The position numbers and the translations under genes were made by a program. 64,000 nt of DNA from Butyrivibrio sp. XPD2006 (GTDB taxonomy: Bacteria; Bacillota; Clostridia; Lachnospirales; Lachnospiraceae): the NCBI RefSeq assembly GCF_000420865.1, contig NZ_ATVT01000002.1:371105-435104 (forward strand), read 5' to 3'. The notes beneath the pieces are model-generated. The model searched no databases, was not told where the DNA came from, and was given only the letters and a program-made list of their open reading frames with translations. This document shows positions 17,586-27,111 of this stretch, in pieces (the first letter of the stretch is position 1; each line of letters begins with the position of its first letter).

Positions 17586-18638
17586 ATGGGCAATCTTATA
17601 TATGACAAAAAAGAAATCGAAGCAGCAGTTGACGCTATAGTAAAGCGCACCATGCGAATGGACCTGACCTGGGACTGGCCGGGCGGAGTTGCGTATTACG
17701 GTGTATGCGAAGCTTTTAAGGCTACAGGCAAAGAGGAGTACATCCTTGCTCTCAAGGAGAGGATCGATGAGTATATCGACGAGCTCGGCATTCCTTCTTT
17801 TACAGTAAATACCTGTGCCATGGGACATGCTCTTTTGTCACTTTATGAGTACTCGAGCGATGAAAAATACCTTGATATAGCCAAGCGCAAAATCGACTAT
17901 CTGGAGAATGAAGCGCTTCGTTTTGGCGACAACGTCCTTCAGCACACGGTTTCGGTGAACAACGATTTCCCTGAGCAGTGCTGGGCTGACACACTTTTTA
18001 TGGCTGCGTTTTTCCTGCTTAGGGCGGGAGTTCTTTTAAAAGATGAAAAGCTAATTGACGATGCTCTAAACCAGTACTACTGGCACATCAAATATCTTCA
18101 GGATCCGGCGACAGGTCTTTTCTACCATGGATACAACAACATCACGAAGGACCACATGTCGGGCTTCTTCTGGGGAAGAGCCAACGCCTGGGCAGCATAC
18201 ACAATGTCAGAGGTGGGTCGTATCCTTCCGGAGTGCTACCTCTATCCCAAGTTCCTGGACATCGTAGGTTCACTCAATGAGCAGCTTGCAAGCATCAAGC
18301 TCCTTCAGACCAAGGACGGTCTTTTCAGAACAATACTTGATGACGAGGAGTCCTATGAAGAAATATCAGCCAGCTGCGGTATTGCCGCTGCCATGATAAA
18401 CAAAGGCAATCCTCTTCACATCAAATATATCAACAAGTCAACCAAGGGAATCCTGGAGAATGTATCTCCCGATGGACGTGTGCTCAACGTCTCCGGAGGC
18501 ACCGCTGTCATGAAGGACAGAGATGGCTACAGGAACATTTCAAGAGACTGGATTCAGGGCTGGGGACAGGGTCTTGCCCTTGCATATTTTGCAGGAATTC
18601 TCAGTTACGACAAGATCCGAAGCGACGGCGCATTATAA
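17586..18638 (+). CDS. Unsaturated rhamnogalacturonyl hydrolase (GH105)
   Basis: A 350-residue (alpha/alpha)6-barrel enzyme of GH105 (B. subtilis YteR/YesR relatives). It removes the unsaturated galacturonic acid left at the non-reducing end of rhamnogalacturonan oligomers by lyases. Characteristic segments are EQCWADTLFMAAFFLLRAG, containing the candidate catalytic Asp, and GFFWGRANAWAAYTM. There is no signal peptide, so it is cytoplasmic. Start ATG at 17586 follows AAGGGGCG. It is first in the plus-strand operon, with GH112 19 bp downstream, and implies that extracellular RG lyases act elsewhere in the genome. Confidence 0.9.
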   Translation: MGNLIYDKKEIEAAVDAIVKRTMRMDLTWDWPGGVAYYGVCEAFKATGKEEYILALKERIDEYIDELGIPSFTVNTCAMGHALLSLYEYSSDEKYLDIAKRKIDYLENEALRFGDNVLQHTVSVNNDFPEQCWADTLFMAAFFLLRAGVLLKDEKLIDDALNQYYWHIKYLQDPATGLFYHGYNNITKDHMSGFFWGRANAWAAYTMSEVGRILPECYLYPKFLDIVGSLNEQLASIKLLQTKDGLFRTILDDEESYEEISASCGIAAAMINKGNPLHIKYINKSTKGILENVSPDGRVLNVSGGTAVMKDRDGYRNISRDWIQGWGQGLALAYFAGILSYDKIRSDGAL

Positions 18639-18657
18639 TTTTGTGGGGGTTACAAAA

Positions 18658-20826
18658 ATGGAGAACATCTTAAAGCATACAACGGGGAGCTTTACCCTGC
18701 CGGGGGAGGCGGGATACGAAGAGCTCACCCTTGACCTTGCCCAAAAATGGGGCGCTGATGTTATCAGAGACAGTGACGGCACTGTCCTTTCAGACGAAAT
18801 AACAAATTCAGGATACGGGATCTACTCCACCATCTGCATAATCAGGGACCACAACGAGTGGGCCAGAGCCAATCAAGACAAGCTTCAGCAGACTTTCCTT
18901 ATGACAGCTCCCAAGGTTGCAGAGGAGTCTTTTCTCACCTTCCACCTGATGGACGATTTCTTCGATCAGCAGTTCAAAGTCAATGACAGTGCTGATTCCA
19001 TGAAGTACTGGCAGGTCTACGACCGCACCACAGGCAGAGAAGTCAACAGAAATTTCTGGACCTACGAGAAAGAGGCCCAGAACGTCATAGTCAACAACAT
19101 TATCCCCTGGCACAAATATACCGTGAGCTTTCTGGCTTACAGGATCTGGGAAGAGATTTCAATGTACAACCACGTCACCAACGGCTGGGACAAGGAGCAT
19201 CTCATGCAGATCGATCCTGTATACCCTCAGACCAGAGAGTACCTCAAGGACTGGCTCACCAAATGGTGCAAGGAACATCCCGCCACCACCGTGGTGCGCT
19301 TTACTTCCATGTTCTACAACTTTGTATGGATGTGGGGAAGCGATGTGAGAAACCGCTATCTCTTTACCGACTGGGGTTCTTACGACTTCACCGTCAGCCC
19401 CAAGATGCTGGATGACTTCGCCGAGAGCTATGGCTACAAGCTTACTGCCGAAGATTTCATCAACACAGGGCTCTTCCATCCCACACATCTTCCGCCGGTC
19501 AAGACTCAACGCGACTACATGAACTTCGTCAATCAGTTCGTTGTTTCATTCGGAAAAGAGCTCGTGGACATCGTTCACAGCTTCGGCAAAAAGGCATATG
19601 TCTTTTACGATGACAGCTGGGTTGGTGTTGAACCATACGGAAAGCGCTTTAAGGAATTTGGCTTTGACGGCTTGATCAAGTGCATTTTCTCAGGCTATGA
19701 AGTAAGGCTCTGTGCAGGAGTTGATGTTCCCGTTCATGAGATAAGACTTCATCCGTATCTTTTCCCTGTGGGACTCGGCGGACTTCCCACCTTCTCAAAG
19801 GGCGGAGATCCGGCAAAAGACGCCGCTCTCTACTGGAGAAGCGCACGCCGTGCCCTATTAAGAGCCAAAATCGACAGGATAGGTCTTGGCGGATACCTGC
19901 ATCTGGTGCAGGATTTCCCTGACTTTGTTGAATATATCGCAACCATCTCAGATGAGTTCAGACAAATAAAGGAACTGCATGAAGAAGGCAAACCTTACGT
20001 CCTCCCGATCAAGGTTGCTGTGCTCCACTCCTGGGGTAAGCTCAGGAGCTGGACCCTTTCAGGTCACTTCCACGAGACCTATATGCACGACCTCATCCAC
20101 ATCAACGAGACCCTCTCAGGTCTGCCTGTGGATGTTACATACATTGATTTTGACGATCTCAAGAACATGGATCTCAGTGACACAAACGTTATCATCAACG
20201 CAGGCTCAGCAGGAACCGCCTGGTGCGGAGCAGAGAGCTGGAACGATCCTGTAGTTGAAGAAGTCCTCACCGAGTGGGTAAGCGCAGGCGGATGCTTTAT
20301 CGGCGTCAACGAGCCCTCTTCCACCGGCGAGAAGGATTTCAGATTTAAGATGTCAGGCGTTCTCGGCGTCAACAGAGACAGTGACTACAAGTCCTGCATG
20401 GGCAAATGGGCTTTTGTTGACGATAACTCAGACGGCCTGATTCCTGCTGTAAGCAGTATCCCGCTAAGGGGCAAAGTCCATCTGACCGACGGAGCAGCCA
20501 AAGTAGTAAAATCCAAGGATGGTTATCCGCTCCTGACAGTCAACAGCTTCGGTCGCGGCAAAGGCATCTATCTTTCAACCTTTGAAAACGCACCCGAGAA
20601 CTACAGACTGCTTCTCAATATCCTGCTGTACGGCGCAGGCCTTTCCCCTGATCAGAAGTACATCTCTGACAATCCGATGGTGGAATGTGCTTACTTTGCC
20701 GGCAGCAACAGCCTAATAGTAATCAACAACTCGGAGGAGGCGCAGTCAGTATCCATATCCACTGACAACGGGCCTTTTGAGGTAAAAGACCTTGCTCCTC
20801 TGGCCACAGCAATTTACAAACTTTAA
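18658..20826 (+). CDS. GH112 phosphorylase, probably D-galactosyl-beta-1,4-L-rhamnose phosphorylase
   Basis: A 722-residue GH112 enzyme: partially open TIM barrel, a Rossmann/GATase-like middle domain and a C-terminal beta domain. FYDDSWVGVEPYGKRF carries the Asp expected to be the acid/base, and GYEVRLCAGVDVPVHEIRLH and LGGLPTFSKGGDPA are family-typical. GH112 members phosphorolyse galacto-N-biose/lacto-N-biose or Gal-beta-1,4-L-Rha, releasing galactose-1-phosphate. Because it lies between GH105 and rhamnogalacturonan genes with an L-rhamnose mutarotase, the rhamnose-specific activity is favoured (inference). Start at 18658 follows GTGGGGGT; a frame extension to 18523 would overlap GH105 and has no site. 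No signal peptide. Confidence 0.85.
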   Translation: MENILKHTTGSFTLPGEAGYEELTLDLAQKWGADVIRDSDGTVLSDEITNSGYGIYSTICIIRDHNEWARANQDKLQQTFLMTAPKVAEESFLTFHLMDDFFDQQFKVNDSADSMKYWQVYDRTTGREVNRNFWTYEKEAQNVIVNNIIPWHKYTVSFLAYRIWEEISMYNHVTNGWDKEHLMQIDPVYPQTREYLKDWLTKWCKEHPATTVVRFTSMFYNFVWMWGSDVRNRYLFTDWGSYDFTVSPKMLDDFAESYGYKLTAEDFINTGLFHPTHLPPVKTQRDYMNFVNQFVVSFGKELVDIVHSFGKKAYVFYDDSWVGVEPYGKRFKEFGFDGLIKCIFSGYEVRLCAGVDVPVHEIRLHPYLFPVGLGGLPTFSKGGDPAKDAALYWRSARRALLRAKIDRIGLGGYLHLVQDFPDFVEYIATISDEFRQIKELHEEGKPYVLPIKVAVLHSWGKLRSWTLSGHFHETYMHDLIHINETLSGLPVDVTYIDFDDLKNMDLSDTNVIINAGSAGTAWCGAESWNDPVVEEVLTEWVSAGGCFIGVNEPSSTGEKDFRFKMSGVLGVNRDSDYKSCMGKWAFVDDNSDGLIPAVSSIPLRGKVHLTDGAAKVVKSKDGYPLLTVNSFGRGKGIYLSTFENAPENYRLLLNILLYGAGLSPDQKYISDNPMVECAYFAGSNSLIVINNSEEAQSVSISTDNGPFEVKDLAPLATAIYKL

Positions 20827-20850
20827 AACATGTTCATTTGGGGAAATGTA

Positions 20851-22641
20851 ATGTTTTCAACACACTTTAAACTTCACAATCCATATACCGATAGCCTCTA
20901 CTCCAAGGAGAGAGGCTATGGCCTTTTTACACCGGAGATGGCTGTCACCACCTCCGGTACTGCCCATGAAGAGGCCCTAAAGAGCGGAGGCTGGAACACC
21001 AGACACTTCTATGAAGAGGTATCTGACGAAGGCAGGCAGGTGCAGATAATAAAGGTATCGGTTCCTGCCTTTGGCACCTACAGGGTCACTGTAAGACTTA
21101 CCGCCATGGACAACGATATAGAGAACCTGACGCTCTTTTCCTCAAGAAGGGCCATGATAGCCCGGGATATATCCATCCCCGCAGGCAACACTTGGGAAAA
21201 GACCTATCATACCGCCGTAACACCCTTCATCCCTGCACTTTCATCAGTAAGATGTGAAGATAAAGATATATTTATAAGCTATTCGGGCAGCAATATCGGT
21301 TCCGAAAACCTGACAGCAGAAGTGACCGTAACCTCGGAAAAAGTCCCTGTGATCTGGGTAGGAGGCGATTCCACAGTAACGGATCAAAACGCAGGGATTC
21401 CATATTATCCTTACGGAAGCTTCTCAGGATGGGCTCAGACACTGCCAAGGTACATTCAGGGCGCAGCTGTCTGCAATATGTCCCACTCAGGCCTTACAAC
21501 AAACTGTTTCAGGGACGACGGCCACTTCGACATTATAAAAGAGATGATAAAGCCCGGAGACTGCCTGATCCTGCAGTTTGGTCACAATGACCAGAAGCGC
21601 AGAAATCTCGCGGCCTTTGGCGGCTACTCAGATAATCTTCGCAGTTTCATAAGTTTCACCAAAGTAATGGGTGCTGAGGCTATCCTGTGCTCTCCAATCA
21701 GCCGGATACCATTATCCCTTTCCCCGGGACAGGCACAGACTCTCTCACTCGGCTCCCATTACTCTCTCCTTTCAGATTACGCAAGGGCTACAGAAACGGT
21801 TGCAAAAGAGCTCGATGTACCCTTCATAGATCTGCACGGACAGACATTTGAGAAATGGGTGGAATTCTCCGAAAAAGCAAAAGACTTCTTCATGCCGGGC
21901 GATGTGACACACACCAACGAATACGGAAGTGTCATGATCTCCGACATGTTTATGAACACACTCCGCAGCACCGATAAGGGAAAAGAGACTCTTCCCGGCC
22001 GCTGCGACAACGGACTTACCTGCAGTTTCTGGAGTCCAAACTCCGACACAAAGGATATTCCTGCCCAGGAGCCGGAACCCGACATATTTGCAATCAACCT
22101 GCCCTACATGGACATTGCAGGCTTCGAGGACAAAAAGGGCCTTGAAAAAGCCTTCAGGTACTGCCTGTTAGACCCGTGTGTGATGCATCTTCACCCCGAT
22201 TCTCCAATGCCGAGAGCTCAGCTTCTAATGGTCCTGTTCAAGGCTCTTCGCATAGCAGGCACACGGCCTTACACAGGAAGATTTTCAGACCTCAGGCCTG
22301 ACGAATGGGACAGCGGATACGTGGAGACGCTCATCAATGAGAATCTTATTGATCCTGCTACAATCCGCCGTGAAGAGGACAAGCTCTTTTTCCGTCCCGA
22401 TGAATCCCTTACTTACGAGGAACTGGACAGTTTTCTCGTAAGGTTTTTAGAGAACGATCCGGGCAAAAGAAATATCTCACTCGATGAATGCGTCAGGAAA
22501 GCTCAGGAACTCGGTATCGATACAAGAAACAATACCGCACCCGGCAAATGGATCTCCAGAGGCGAAGTATATACAGCCCTTGCAAGATTCATAGACCTGG
22601 CCGAGGGCATAAAAACAAGGAGCATAAACTTTGAAGCATGA
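20851..22641 (+). CDS. SGNH/GDSL rhamnogalacturonan acetylesterase-like protein with C-terminal SLH-like repeats
   Basis: A 596-residue protein. The N-terminal 155 residues look like a beta-sandwich carbohydrate-binding region. The SGNH hydrolase follows: block I VGGDSTVTD (nucleophile Ser), block III LQFGHNDQKR (Asn) and block V DVTHTNEYG (catalytic Asp/His), as in CE12 rhamnogalacturonan acetylesterases. The last ~170 residues resemble two S-layer-homology-like repeats (PMPRAQLLMVLFKAL, SLTYEELDSFLVRFL). There is no signal peptide, so SLH-type surface attachment is unlikely. Start at 20851 follows GGGGAAATGTA; the ATG at 20830 lacks a site. It would deacetylate imported RG-I oligomers. It overlaps the GH28 start. 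Confidence 0.8.
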   Translation: MFSTHFKLHNPYTDSLYSKERGYGLFTPEMAVTTSGTAHEEALKSGGWNTRHFYEEVSDEGRQVQIIKVSVPAFGTYRVTVRLTAMDNDIENLTLFSSRRAMIARDISIPAGNTWEKTYHTAVTPFIPALSSVRCEDKDIFISYSGSNIGSENLTAEVTVTSEKVPVIWVGGDSTVTDQNAGIPYYPYGSFSGWAQTLPRYIQGAAVCNMSHSGLTTNCFRDDGHFDIIKEMIKPGDCLILQFGHNDQKRRNLAAFGGYSDNLRSFISFTKVMGAEAILCSPISRIPLSLSPGQAQTLSLGSHYSLLSDYARATETVAKELDVPFIDLHGQTFEKWVEFSEKAKDFFMPGDVTHTNEYGSVMISDMFMNTLRSTDKGKETLPGRCDNGLTCSFWSPNSDTKDIPAQEPEPDIFAINLPYMDIAGFEDKKGLEKAFRYCLLDPCVMHLHPDSPMPRAQLLMVLFKALRIAGTRPYTGRFSDLRPDEWDSGYVETLINENLIDPATIRREEDKLFFRPDESLTYEELDSFLVRFLENDPGKRNISLDECVRKAQELGIDTRNNTAPGKWISRGEVYTALARFIDLAEGIKTRSINFEA

Positions 22642-24187
22642 ATTTTTGTTAGACTACAGAGCAACAGGAAGCGAGGCCGAAATATTCTGGGATCTTCCGG
22701 ATGGCGCTGATATGCGCTGTTCCTACCGCATCCATGTGGACGGCAAATTTGCGGGAGGCACCGGCAAAACCCACTTCACGCTTAAAGGTCTTTTGCCGGA
22801 TAAAGAATATGAGGTAGATGTTTTGATGCACTGTCCGAGGGGCAATTCCAAACAGCTTGGGACCATCACCGTCAGGACTATGCATTTAAAGCGCCCTATC
22901 GACGTGACTTTCCCGCCCTACAATGCAGTTGGCGACGGCAGGACCATGAACACGAAGGCGCTTCAGAAGGCGCTGGATGACTGCGATGAGAACTCGTACG
23001 TGTATATTCCTGAGGGTACCTTCCTTACAGGCGCACTTGATATGCACTCCGGAACAGAACTCTTCGTTGACAAAAGAGCTGTTCTTCAGGGAAGCGATGA
23101 TCCTTCCGATTACCTGCCTATGATACCCAGCAGGTTTGAGGGATATGAAAGGGAGTGCTACAGAAGTCTTTTAAACCTCGGAAGGCTCGATCACGCCTCA
23201 GGTTACAACTGCGAAAACGTGGTGATACGCGGTGGCGGAACCATAATGGGCGGAGGCTGGACTCTTGCCAAGGCCTGCGCCAAGCTGGAAGCAGAGAGGC
23301 TCAAGGACTATATCGCATCACTTGGTGATAAAATAAAAGAGTATGAGAAGCCCGAGACCATCTCTCACAGAGTCAGGGGCAGACTCATAGGCATGAATAA
23401 CTGCAGAAACATCTGGATACACAACCTTATCCTTGGTTTTGCTCCGTCCTGGAACCTGCATTTTGTTTACTCGGATCAGGTTGTCACGGACCACTGCACC
23501 ATCAAGTCACAGGGCGTGTGGAACGGCGATGGATGGGATCCCGATTCTTCAACAAATTCCACCATCTACGCCTGTGATTTTTACACCGAGGATGACTCAG
23601 TTGCCATCAAATCAGGTAAGAACCCTGAAGGAAACGTTATTGCCCGTCCCACTGAGAACATAAGGGTCTTTGACTGCATATGCCACTTTGGTCACGGACT
23701 GTGCATCGGAAGCGAAATGAGCGGTGGCGTAGAGAATGTCTTTTTATGGGACTGTGACATGAGGCCCACCTGGTCAGGCATTGAGATCAAATCCACCAAA
23801 AAACGCGGAGGCTATGTAAGGGGCGTATCCGTCAGAGATATAGCAGCTTCCCACGTAATGATACATTCTGTCACCTTCAACGACGATGGCGAAAGTGCCG
23901 GAATCTCTCCCGTCATCGAGGACTGCCACTTTGAGAGGATGCATCTTCTCGGAAGATTTCTTGATAACAACGCAGGGAAAAATGACTGGCACGACTGCCC
24001 TTCCATCGAGCTCTGCGGTTTTGATGAGCCGGGGCATGAGCTTAAGGACATTACCTTCAGGGACATCGAGCTGGAAGAGCCTGCAGAAGGCATAGAGGAT
24101 ATCCATGTTGAATATACAACAGATCCTGTTTTTGAAAATATAACAAAGTGTCCAAGAAGCAGTTACGGACAGCCTAAGGAGGAATGA
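22631..24187 (+). CDS. GH28 polygalacturonase/rhamnogalacturonan hydrolase with N-terminal FN3-like domain
   Basis: A 518-residue right-handed beta-helix glycosidase. Residues about 1-90 form a fibronectin-III-like domain (YRIHVDGKFAGGTGKTHFTL); the GH28 fold follows. Catalytic aspartates are in NGDGWDPDSS and YTEDDSVAIKSG, the conserved His in CHFGHGLCIGSEMSGG, and the substrate-binding RIK-equivalent in GIEIKSTKKRGGYVRG. It probably removes galacturonic acid from oligomers in the cytoplasm, as it lacks a signal peptide. The start is read as TTG at 22631, with AAGGAG eight bases upstream and an 11-bp overlap with the esterase gene; a later start cannot be excluded. Confidence 0.87.
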   Translation: MKHEFLLDYRATGSEAEIFWDLPDGADMRCSYRIHVDGKFAGGTGKTHFTLKGLLPDKEYEVDVLMHCPRGNSKQLGTITVRTMHLKRPIDVTFPPYNAVGDGRTMNTKALQKALDDCDENSYVYIPEGTFLTGALDMHSGTELFVDKRAVLQGSDDPSDYLPMIPSRFEGYERECYRSLLNLGRLDHASGYNCENVVIRGGGTIMGGGWTLAKACAKLEAERLKDYIASLGDKIKEYEKPETISHRVRGRLIGMNNCRNIWIHNLILGFAPSWNLHFVYSDQVVTDHCTIKSQGVWNGDGWDPDSSTNSTIYACDFYTEDDSVAIKSGKNPEGNVIARPTENIRVFDCICHFGHGLCIGSEMSGGVENVFLWDCDMRPTWSGIEIKSTKKRGGYVRGVSVRDIAASHVMIHSVTFNDDGESAGISPVIEDCHFERMHLLGRFLDNNAGKNDWHDCPSIELCGFDEPGHELKDITFRDIELEEPAEGIEDIHVEYTTDPVFENITKCPRSSYGQPKEE

Positions 24188-24189
24188 CA

Positions 24190-24528
24190 ATGGAGAGATA
24201 TGCATGGAAAGGCATGGTATTAAAGGGCAGGAAAGACGAATATATCAAAAGACATGACGAGATATGGCCTGAGATGAAGGAAGTCTTAAAGGCCGCCGGA
24301 ATCTGCAACTACAGCATCTACATGTACGAGCTTGACGATGCCGAATTTGACGCTGAGGTATTTGGATATTATGAGTGCGAAAAGGGCATAGAATATGCCG
24401 GCAGATACCAGGCAGAGAGCGATGTCGTCGCTAGATGGGATGAGAGCATGAAAGGAATCCTCATCCTTGAAAAGGACGAAAAGACCGGGGCACAAAAGCA
24501 AATGAAACAGGTCTTCAGACTGGACTGA
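24190..24528 (+). CDS. rhaM: L-rhamnose mutarotase
   Basis: A 112-residue RhaM (DUF718) protein that interconverts alpha- and beta-L-rhamnose. The diagnostic segment is YIKRHDEIWPEM, with catalytic His, followed by CNYSIYMYELDD and the C-terminal VVARWDESMKGIL aromatic/charged motif. Start at 24190 is preferred because AAGGAGG ends seven bases upstream; an ATG at 24184 overlaps the GH28 stop but is too close to that site. Its presence as last gene of the operon shows that free L-rhamnose is released inside the cell, which supports the RG-I assignment of the locus. Confidence 0.92.
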   Translation: MERYAWKGMVLKGRKDEYIKRHDEIWPEMKEVLKAAGICNYSIYMYELDDAEFDAEVFGYYECEKGIEYAGRYQAESDVVARWDESMKGILILEKDEKTGAQKQMKQVFRLD

Positions 24529-24533
24529 AAATC

Positions 24534-24563
24534 AAAACCGCCACTTAAAAAAGTGACGGTTTT
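24534..24563. terminator. Bidirectional terminator after the RG-I operon
   Basis: Hairpin AAAACCG-c-CACTT / AAGTG-a-CGGTTTT with T-rich flanks on both strands, between convergent rhaM and the minus-strand small gene at 24580. Confidence 0.87.
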
Positions 24564-24579
24564 ATTTTGTCCTGTTAAT

Positions 24580-24879
24580 TTATACAGCAGCTATTGTGAG
24601 CTTCTGCGGCTCCATATTTCTTATCTCGCCCTTTCGGCCGCGGCAAACCATTCCACTTTCAATTGAGATCATGGTCGCATGAGCCTTCATAGCCTCATTT
24701 ATCTGCTTGACTGCAGCCTCATAATCCTGTGGAGTCATGGGGATTACGTATTCATGATTCAGATGCTCTGTAGAGATCACGGCCGATCTGAATCTTGGTA
24801 CATACCTGATACCATAGAAGGTACATATCTCTGTATTCAGCATTCCACTGTTATCTGAGCATTGCATCGAAATATACAT
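24580..24879 (-). CDS. Small conserved-looking hypothetical protein
   Basis: A 99-residue soluble protein of unknown function, not recognised. It has two cysteines near the N-terminus (MQCSDNSGMLNTEIC) and a third in GMVCRGRKGE. A predicted helix (PQDYEAAVKQINEAMKAHA) occupies the middle. It is preceded by a good site (GGAGGTG, six bases from ATG) and starts 18 bp past the stop of the chemoreceptor gene on the same strand, so it is probably co-transcribed with it. Coding status rests on the ribosome site and the tight spacing. Confidence 0.6.
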   Translation of the reverse strand: MYISMQCSDNSGMLNTEICTFYGIRYVPRFRSAVISTEHLNHEYVIPMTPQDYEAAVKQINEAMKAHATMISIESGMVCRGRKGEIRNMEPQKLTIAAV

Positions 24880-24897
24880 GGTTCACCTCCATTTTTG

Positions 24898-26910
24898 TTA
24901 GATCTTAAAGTCTTTTACAAAGTCTTCAATAGTTGCTGCTGCTGATGAAACTGTTGTTGCACTTTCATCGACACCCTGGCTCTCGTCAGCAACCTGCTGA
25001 GCGCTGACTGCAAGGTTATCGGTTGTTGCTGTAACTTCCTGTGTACTTGCGGACTGTTCTTCCGAAATAGCCGCTACAGATGTAGCTATAGTATCTACAT
25101 TGCCTATCTTGTCGATCATCTCCCTGAAGGTCTCGCTTGTCTCATCAAGACTTGAGAAGATCTCCTCAAAGGTCTTGCCGGCTGTCTGTACAGCCTCTGA
25201 ACTTGCTGTGATCTCATCCATGTTAGCCTGGGATTTCTCCGAAAGGTCTTTTATCTGCTGTGTGATCTCAGCTATGATCTTGCCGATCTCTGTGGTGGAT
25301 TCTGCTGAGTTTGCTGCCAGCTGTCCGATCTCCTGAGCAACTACCGCAAAGCCCTTTCCTGCCTCTCCTGCTCTTGCTGCCTCAATTGAAGCATTCAGTG
25401 AAAGAAGGTTGGTCTGCGATGCGATGGAATTGATGATCTCTATGATGGAATTGATCTTCTGCGCAGACTCTCCTACTGCCTGAACGTCGGTGTTCATATC
25501 GCCCATGGATGAGGAAATCTTTTCCATGCCTCTCTGAACAACCTCCATGTCGCGCTGTCCGTCTTTTGCCTTAACAACCAGGTTGTTGACGGTCTCGCTG
25601 GCTGCATTGCCCTGCTCGGTAAGATCCGCAACCTCGTTAGCAAGCTCTGTAGCATTTTCTGCAAGCTCTGCTACAGCACTTGCCATTCCGTTCATGGCGT
25701 CTCTGATCTGGCCCATGTTTGTAGACTGTTCTGTAGCCTGAATATTGAGTTTGCCCGATGCATCCTTACTGTTCTCTGCTTCAACAGCAAGTCTGTCAGT
25801 CTCGTCCTTGATATTTCCGAGAGTTCCTCTCATATGACTTATGAACTCTCTCATGTTGTTGTTCATAAGGCCGATCTCATCATCTCCGCCCTCAGGAATC
25901 TCAGCAGTAAAGTCACCGTCTGTGATCCTGATGATATTCTCTGTAAGTGTTCCCACAGGCTTGGATACGATATTTCTGATGAGCATATAAAGAACTGCCG
26001 AAATAACAACCACCATGATGATCATAAGACCGTAAGCTATGATCTGGAATCTGTTAAGTCCCGCCAGGACATCATTCTTGGAAACTGAACAGATCAAAGT
26101 CCAGTCAGTTCCCGGGATTATGCTGGCGCGAACATAATAAGTGTCACCATGTTCATTCTTCAGCTCAGTTACATCTGTTGATCCGCTCTGGGCAAGTTTA
26201 TATGCATTCTGAAGGAACAGAGCCTCCGGATGCTGACTCACACTTGTCCCGTTAAAGCTTGTATCAAAATATGAAAGGACCGTGTCATTGTAAAGAAGCA
26301 TTGCGCCGCCGGTCTTGACAGGCTTGATAGCACCGATCTCCTCAACAATACCGTCCAGGGTATAGTCTGCTGCCGCAACACCAGCTCTTGCATCTGCAAT
26401 TTTGACAGTTCTGGTAAAAGACACAACGGTGCTGCCGGTATCTGAATCCACATAGGGTTCGCCGGGAAGGAAGGTCTTGTGCTCAAGTCCCTCAATATAC
26501 CAGCTTCTCTCCTGAGGAACATAATCGGGATCCGGAACCCATCCGGAAGGATCGATCCAGTCACCGTTCGATGTCGCAAGATACATACCGTTAGGCATGT
26601 ACTCAGACTTGGTCAGCGTGGGAATAAGAAAGCTGGCCATAGCATTGTCATTCGGGAATGACACAGCGCCAAGGGCTTCTGCCGAAGCATCGAGGTACTC
26701 AACAATATTGGTTATCTCTCGTCCAATCTTCTCTGTATAATACTCAGACTCTTTCTCAAGATTGTTCTCGGCAAGTTCAATGATCACACTCCTTGCCTGA
26801 GTCGCCACGATGAGCATGATCACGATGATAGAAATTGCGATCATAGGAATCACAATCCTTAGCAGCTTACCGCTGACACTCTTTTTTGCCTTCTTGACCT
26901 TATTCTCCAT
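24898..26910 (-). CDS. Methyl-accepting chemotaxis protein (dCache-HAMP-MA)
   Basis: A 670-residue chemoreceptor: first transmembrane helix (about 14-36, [20 protein letters not shown]), extracellular dCache sensor (about 40-285, with the WDPxxR/SWYIEGL-like ligand loop as [10 protein letters not shown]), second helix (about 287-308), HAMP (about 310-362) and a cytoplasmic four-helix signalling domain. The conserved hairpin tip is [20 protein letters not shown]. dCache receptors of this kind often bind amino acids, but the ligand is unknown. It is not closely related in its sensor to the two receptors at 57971 and 60225. Confidence 0.93.
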   Translation of the reverse strand: MENKVKKAKKSVSGKLLRIVIPMIAISIIVIMLIVATQARSVIIELAENNLEKESEYYTEKIGREITNIVEYLDASAEALGAVSFPNDNAMASFLIPTLTKSEYMPNGMYLATSNGDWIDPSGWVPDPDYVPQERSWYIEGLEHKTFLPGEPYVDSDTGSTVVSFTRTVKIADARAGVAAADYTLDGIVEEIGAIKPVKTGGAMLLYNDTVLSYFDTSFNGTSVSQHPEALFLQNAYKLAQSGSTDVTELKNEHGDTYYVRASIIPGTDWTLICSVSKNDVLAGLNRFQIIAYGLMIIMVVVISAVLYMLIRNIVSKPVGTLTENIIRITDGDFTAEIPEGGDDEIGLMNNNMREFISHMRGTLGNIKDETDRLAVEAENSKDASGKLNIQATEQSTNMGQIRDAMNGMASAVAELAENATELANEVADLTEQGNAASETVNNLVVKAKDGQRDMEVVQRGMEKISSSMGDMNTDVQAVGESAQKINSIIEIINSIASQTNLLSLNASIEAARAGEAGKGFAVVAQEIGQLAANSAESTTEIGKIIAEITQQIKDLSEKSQANMDEITASSEAVQTAGKTFEEIFSSLDETSETFREMIDKIGNVDTIATSVAAISEEQSASTQEVTATTDNLAVSAQQVADESQGVDESATTVSSAAATIEDFVKDFKI

Positions 26911-27070
26911 ATGAAATACACCTTCCTTTAAATTAGTAGCTAATTTAACAGTTTCGGCATGAGGGCATAGTTACACCCTCTCAAGTTACATTATAATGCA
27001 TATATATTAATTTTGTTCGTTTTTACAATAATTTAATAAACACTCAGCCGATAATCCGGAAGACAAAAAT

Positions 27071-27097
27071 CCCCTCGCCAACCAAATTGACGAGGGG
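27071..27097 (-). terminator. Terminator after the FliM-motif small gene
   Basis: Hairpin CCCCTCG-c-CAA / TTG-a-CGAGGGG followed on the minus strand by ATTTTTG. It separates the fbp/small-protein transcript from the chemoreceptor gene, which therefore needs its own promoter in 26911-27070. Confidence 0.85.
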
Positions 27098-27111
27098 CCA
27101 TAATCCTGTAT

